From: Sedimentibacter acidaminivorans
Lineage (GTDB): Bacteria; Bacillota; Clostridia; Tissierellales; Sedimentibacteraceae
Length of the DNA: 64,000 nt
Direction of reading: 5' to 3'
Assembly (NCBI RefSeq): GCF_017873955.1
Contig: NZ_JAGGKS010000009.1
Span: 62,001-126,000, forward strand
The notes under the pieces were generated by a model. That model searched no databases and was not told the origin of the DNA. It was given only the letters and a program-made list of their open reading frames with translations. Made by a program: the position numbers and the translations under genes. This document shows, in pieces, positions 62,320 through 64,000 of this stretch. Each line of letters begins with the position of its first letter. Within the stretch, counting starts at the first letter, position 1.

Positions 62320-63012
62320 ATGATTACAGGCATAATAGGAGCTATGGAAATAGAAATAGCAGAACTTAAAGAATCAATGGAAGATATTACGCAAGAAGAA
62401 ATAAGCAGTATTATATATTACAAAGGCAAAATTCACGGGAAAGATGTAGTTGTAGCTAAAAGCGGTGTAGGAAAAGTACATGCTGCAGTATGTACTCAAA
62501 CTATGATAATTAAATATTCACCAAATTTAATTATTAATACAGGGGTTGCAGGAAGCCTCAATTCTAAATTAGATATTGCAGATTTAGTAATTTCTGATTT
62601 TGTAGTCGAACATGATATGGATACTTCTGGTTTAGGAGACCCCCTAGGATTGATATCAGGATTAGATATAATAAAAATACCAGTTGCTAGTCATGTCATT
62701 GATAAAATAAAAACTGCTGCTAGTTTCATAAAAGACACAAATACTTATATTGGAACAATTGCAACAGGTGATCAATTTATTTGTAGTGCTGAGAAAAAAA
62801 ATCATATAGTTGATAACTTTGACGCTTTGTGTGCTGAAATGGAAGGTGCCGCTATTGGACATGTGTGCTATTTAAATCATATTGATTTTTGTATAGTAAG
62901 AGCAATGTCAGATAAAGCTGATGGAAGTGCTCACATGGATTTTCCATCGTTTGTTAAAGTTGCAGCTAAAAAATCAACAGAATTAATACACAACTATTTA
63001 AAAAGTTTATAA
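62320..63012 (+). CDS. mtnN: 5'-methylthioadenosine/S-adenosylhomocysteine nucleosidase
   Basis: A 230-residue nucleosidase that cleaves MTA and SAH, recycling products of SAM use. It begins GIIGAMEIEIAELKESME with the catalytic Glu at residue 12 (GAMEIEI), has VNTGVAGSL-type NTGVAGSLNSKLDIADLV, the substrate Met-Glu pair in LCAEMEGAAIGHVC and the catalytic Asp in RAMSDKADGSA. Length is standard (about 230). GGAGG lies 7-8 bp before the ATG. It is a single-gene unit and has no riboswitch, though methionine uptake 20 kb away does. Confidence 0.95.
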   Translation: MITGIIGAMEIEIAELKESMEDITQEEISSIIYYKGKIHGKDVVVAKSGVGKVHAAVCTQTMIIKYSPNLIINTGVAGSLNSKLDIADLVISDFVVEHDMDTSGLGDPLGLISGLDIIKIPVASHVIDKIKTAASFIKDTNTYIGTIATGDQFICSAEKKNHIVDNFDALCAEMEGAAIGHVCYLNHIDFCIVRAMSDKADGSAHMDFPSFVKVAAKKSTELIHNYLKSL

Positions 63013-63017
63013 AAACT

Positions 63018-63047
63018 AAAACGAGGATACTATTTGCATCCTCGTTT
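63018..63047 (+). terminator. Terminator of mtnN
   Basis: AAACGAGGAT pairs with ATCCTCGTTT (63038-63047). It also lies downstream of the convergent cardiolipin synthase gene. Confidence 0.82.
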
Positions 63048-63067
63048 CTCATTTCTAGCTTATTATT

Positions 63068-64000
63068 TTACAAAAGTGGAGCCAACAATCTTGATATTGA
63101 TTCTTTAAACCTTATCATAATACCTCTCTCTAAGTAAACTTCCCTAGTCAACTCAAGTGAATAATTTAAATCATCTATAAAGTGATTTTTTAACTTAGTT
63201 GATATTTCAGTATCATAAATTATTGCATTACCTTCAAAATTAAGTTTAAAGCTTCTCACATCGAAATTTGCTGTTCCTACAGAAGATACAATCCCATCTA
63301 TTACAAGTGTTTTTGCATGAATAAAACCATTTTCATACGTATAGACCTTTACACCATATTTCAACAACTCTCCACAATACCAATATGTAGCCCAATAAAC
63401 AAATGGATGGTCTGGCTTACAAGGTATCATAATACTAACATCCACACCCGAAGAAGCAGCAATTTTAAGCGCCTCAAGAACGCTGGCATCTGGTACAAAA
63501 TACGGAGTTTGAATACAAATACTTTCTTTTGCTGAATTAATCATCTTTACATAGTTTCTTTTTATGGCTTCATCTTGTTTATCTGGACCACTACTTATAA
63601 TTTGAATACCAACTTTACCATCATTGCCTGTGTCAGGGAAATATTTAGGACGATACATCATATCCTCCTTTGTTGCATGACCCCAGTCTAAAAAAAATCT
63701 AGTTTGCAAATCAATAACCGCATCACCTTTGATTTTTATATGCGTATCTCTCCAATACCCTATTTTAGTATTCAAGCCAATGTACTCATCACCTACATTA
63801 AACCCACCTATAAACCCTATTTCACCATCTATTATTACGATTTTTCTATGGTTCCTATAATTTATTTTGAAGTTTAAAAAAGGTATGCTACTAGAAAAAA
63901 ACGATGCAACCTTTACTCCAGATGCTTTAAGTTTGTCTATTCTATCTTTAGTTATATGTCTACCCCCTAGAGAATCAAACATTAACCTTACTTCAACGCC
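63068..64000 (-). CDS. cls: Cardiolipin synthase, C-terminal part (cut by window end)
   Basis: The last 310 residues of a phospholipase D-type cardiolipin synthase. The reading continues in frame past the first ATG (63982) to the window end as GVEVRLMFDSLGG, the usual lead-in, so the true start is outside. Both HKD motifs are present: NHRKIVIIDGEIGFIGGFN (an N-H-R-K variant of HxK) and HAKTLVIDGIVSSVGTANFD. The segment YFVPDASVLEAL fits the Cls family. The enzyme joins two phosphatidylglycerols into cardiolipin at the membrane; the N-terminal membrane segments are not visible here. Confidence 0.92.
   Translation of the reverse strand, partial: GVEVRLMFDSLGGRHITKDRIDKLKASGVKVASFFSSSIPFLNFKINYRNHRKIVIIDGEIGFIGGFNVGDEYIGLNTKIGYWRDTHIKIKGDAVIDLQTRFFLDWGHATKEDMMYRPKYFPDTGNDGKVGIQIISSGPDKQDEAIKRNYVKMINSAKESICIQTPYFVPDASVLEALKIAASSGVDVSIMIPCKPDHPFVYWATYWYCGELLKYGVKVYTYENGFIHAKTLVIDGIVSSVGTANFDVRSFKLNFEGNAIIYDTEISTKLKNHFIDDLNYSLELTREVYLERGIMIRFKESISRLLAPLL

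Noticed and set aside
1-64000. Prophage, insertion sequence, integron or CRISPR array
   Set aside because: No integrase, transposase, terminase or capsid-like protein, and no regularly spaced repeats were seen on either strand.

Overview
The window is AT-rich DNA with no sign of phage, transposase or CRISPR. Gene content points to a strictly anaerobic, amino-acid-fermenting low-GC Firmicute, in the Clostridia or Tissierellia range. The pointers are pyruvate formate-lyase with its activase, a reverse-type rubrerythrin, an Etf-linked 2-hydroxyacid oxidase, a beta-keto acid cleavage enzyme, many amino-acid transporters, and T-box, SAM-I and ZTP RNA switches. No species can be named from the sequence alone.

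Layout. 0-6.3 kb: an oligopeptide-type binding lipoprotein, an ABC exporter with a metallo-beta-lactamase fold hydrolase, a C39-like peptidase, a small membrane protein and a zinc-ribbon protein. 6.4-10.5 kb: a TrpX-type ABC importer with two tandem binding proteins, behind a T-box leader whose specifier reads UGG (Trp). 10.5-14 kb: CCA-adding enzyme, a MarR regulator with its partner gene and a very clear operator, tRNA-Ser(GGA), and a DUF3870 protein. 14.2-18 kb: a beta-keto acid cleavage enzyme, a class III aminotransferase and a Glt-type symporter with a long, attenuator-like leader. 18-22.2 kb: a glycosyltransferase-like gene behind a decayed tRNA-Ser-like sequence, an FMN reductase and a GAF/HD-GYP sensor.

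22.5-29.3 kb: two plus-strand operons flank a FadR-type GntR gene. They are aminotransferase plus YjiH-like carrier, and EtfB-EtfA-FAD oxidase. Both promoters carry the same 13-bp operator at the same distance from the -10 box, so they look like one regulon. 29.5-37.3 kb: a minus-strand catabolic island whose set (MFS carrier, FGGY kinase, class II aldolase, iron alcohol dehydrogenase) matches the fucose/rhamnose route. It has a GSA-like aminotransferase where an isomerase would be expected, and a TetR regulator with a likely operator at the operon head. This is my best candidate for an undescribed pathway.

37.4-43 kb: reverse rubrerythrin, a 5'-deleted AGCS symporter remnant, and metQ-metI-metN preceded by tcdA and a ybaK-like gene, all behind one SAM-I riboswitch. 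43-49.5 kb: bactofilin, polysaccharide deacetylase, pflA-pflB behind a ZTP riboswitch, a coiled-coil protein and a DUF1858 protein. 49.6-57.4 kb: D-cysteine desulfhydrase-like enzyme, glutaredoxin-like protein, a Cys-rich DUF11-like protein, an LTA synthase family enzyme, D-2-hydroxyacid dehydrogenase, nitroreductase, DegV and GIY-YIG proteins. 57.5-64 kb: YtcJ-like amidohydrolase, M20 peptidase with an NhaC-type antiporter, MTA/SAH nucleosidase, and a cardiolipin synthase cut by the window end.
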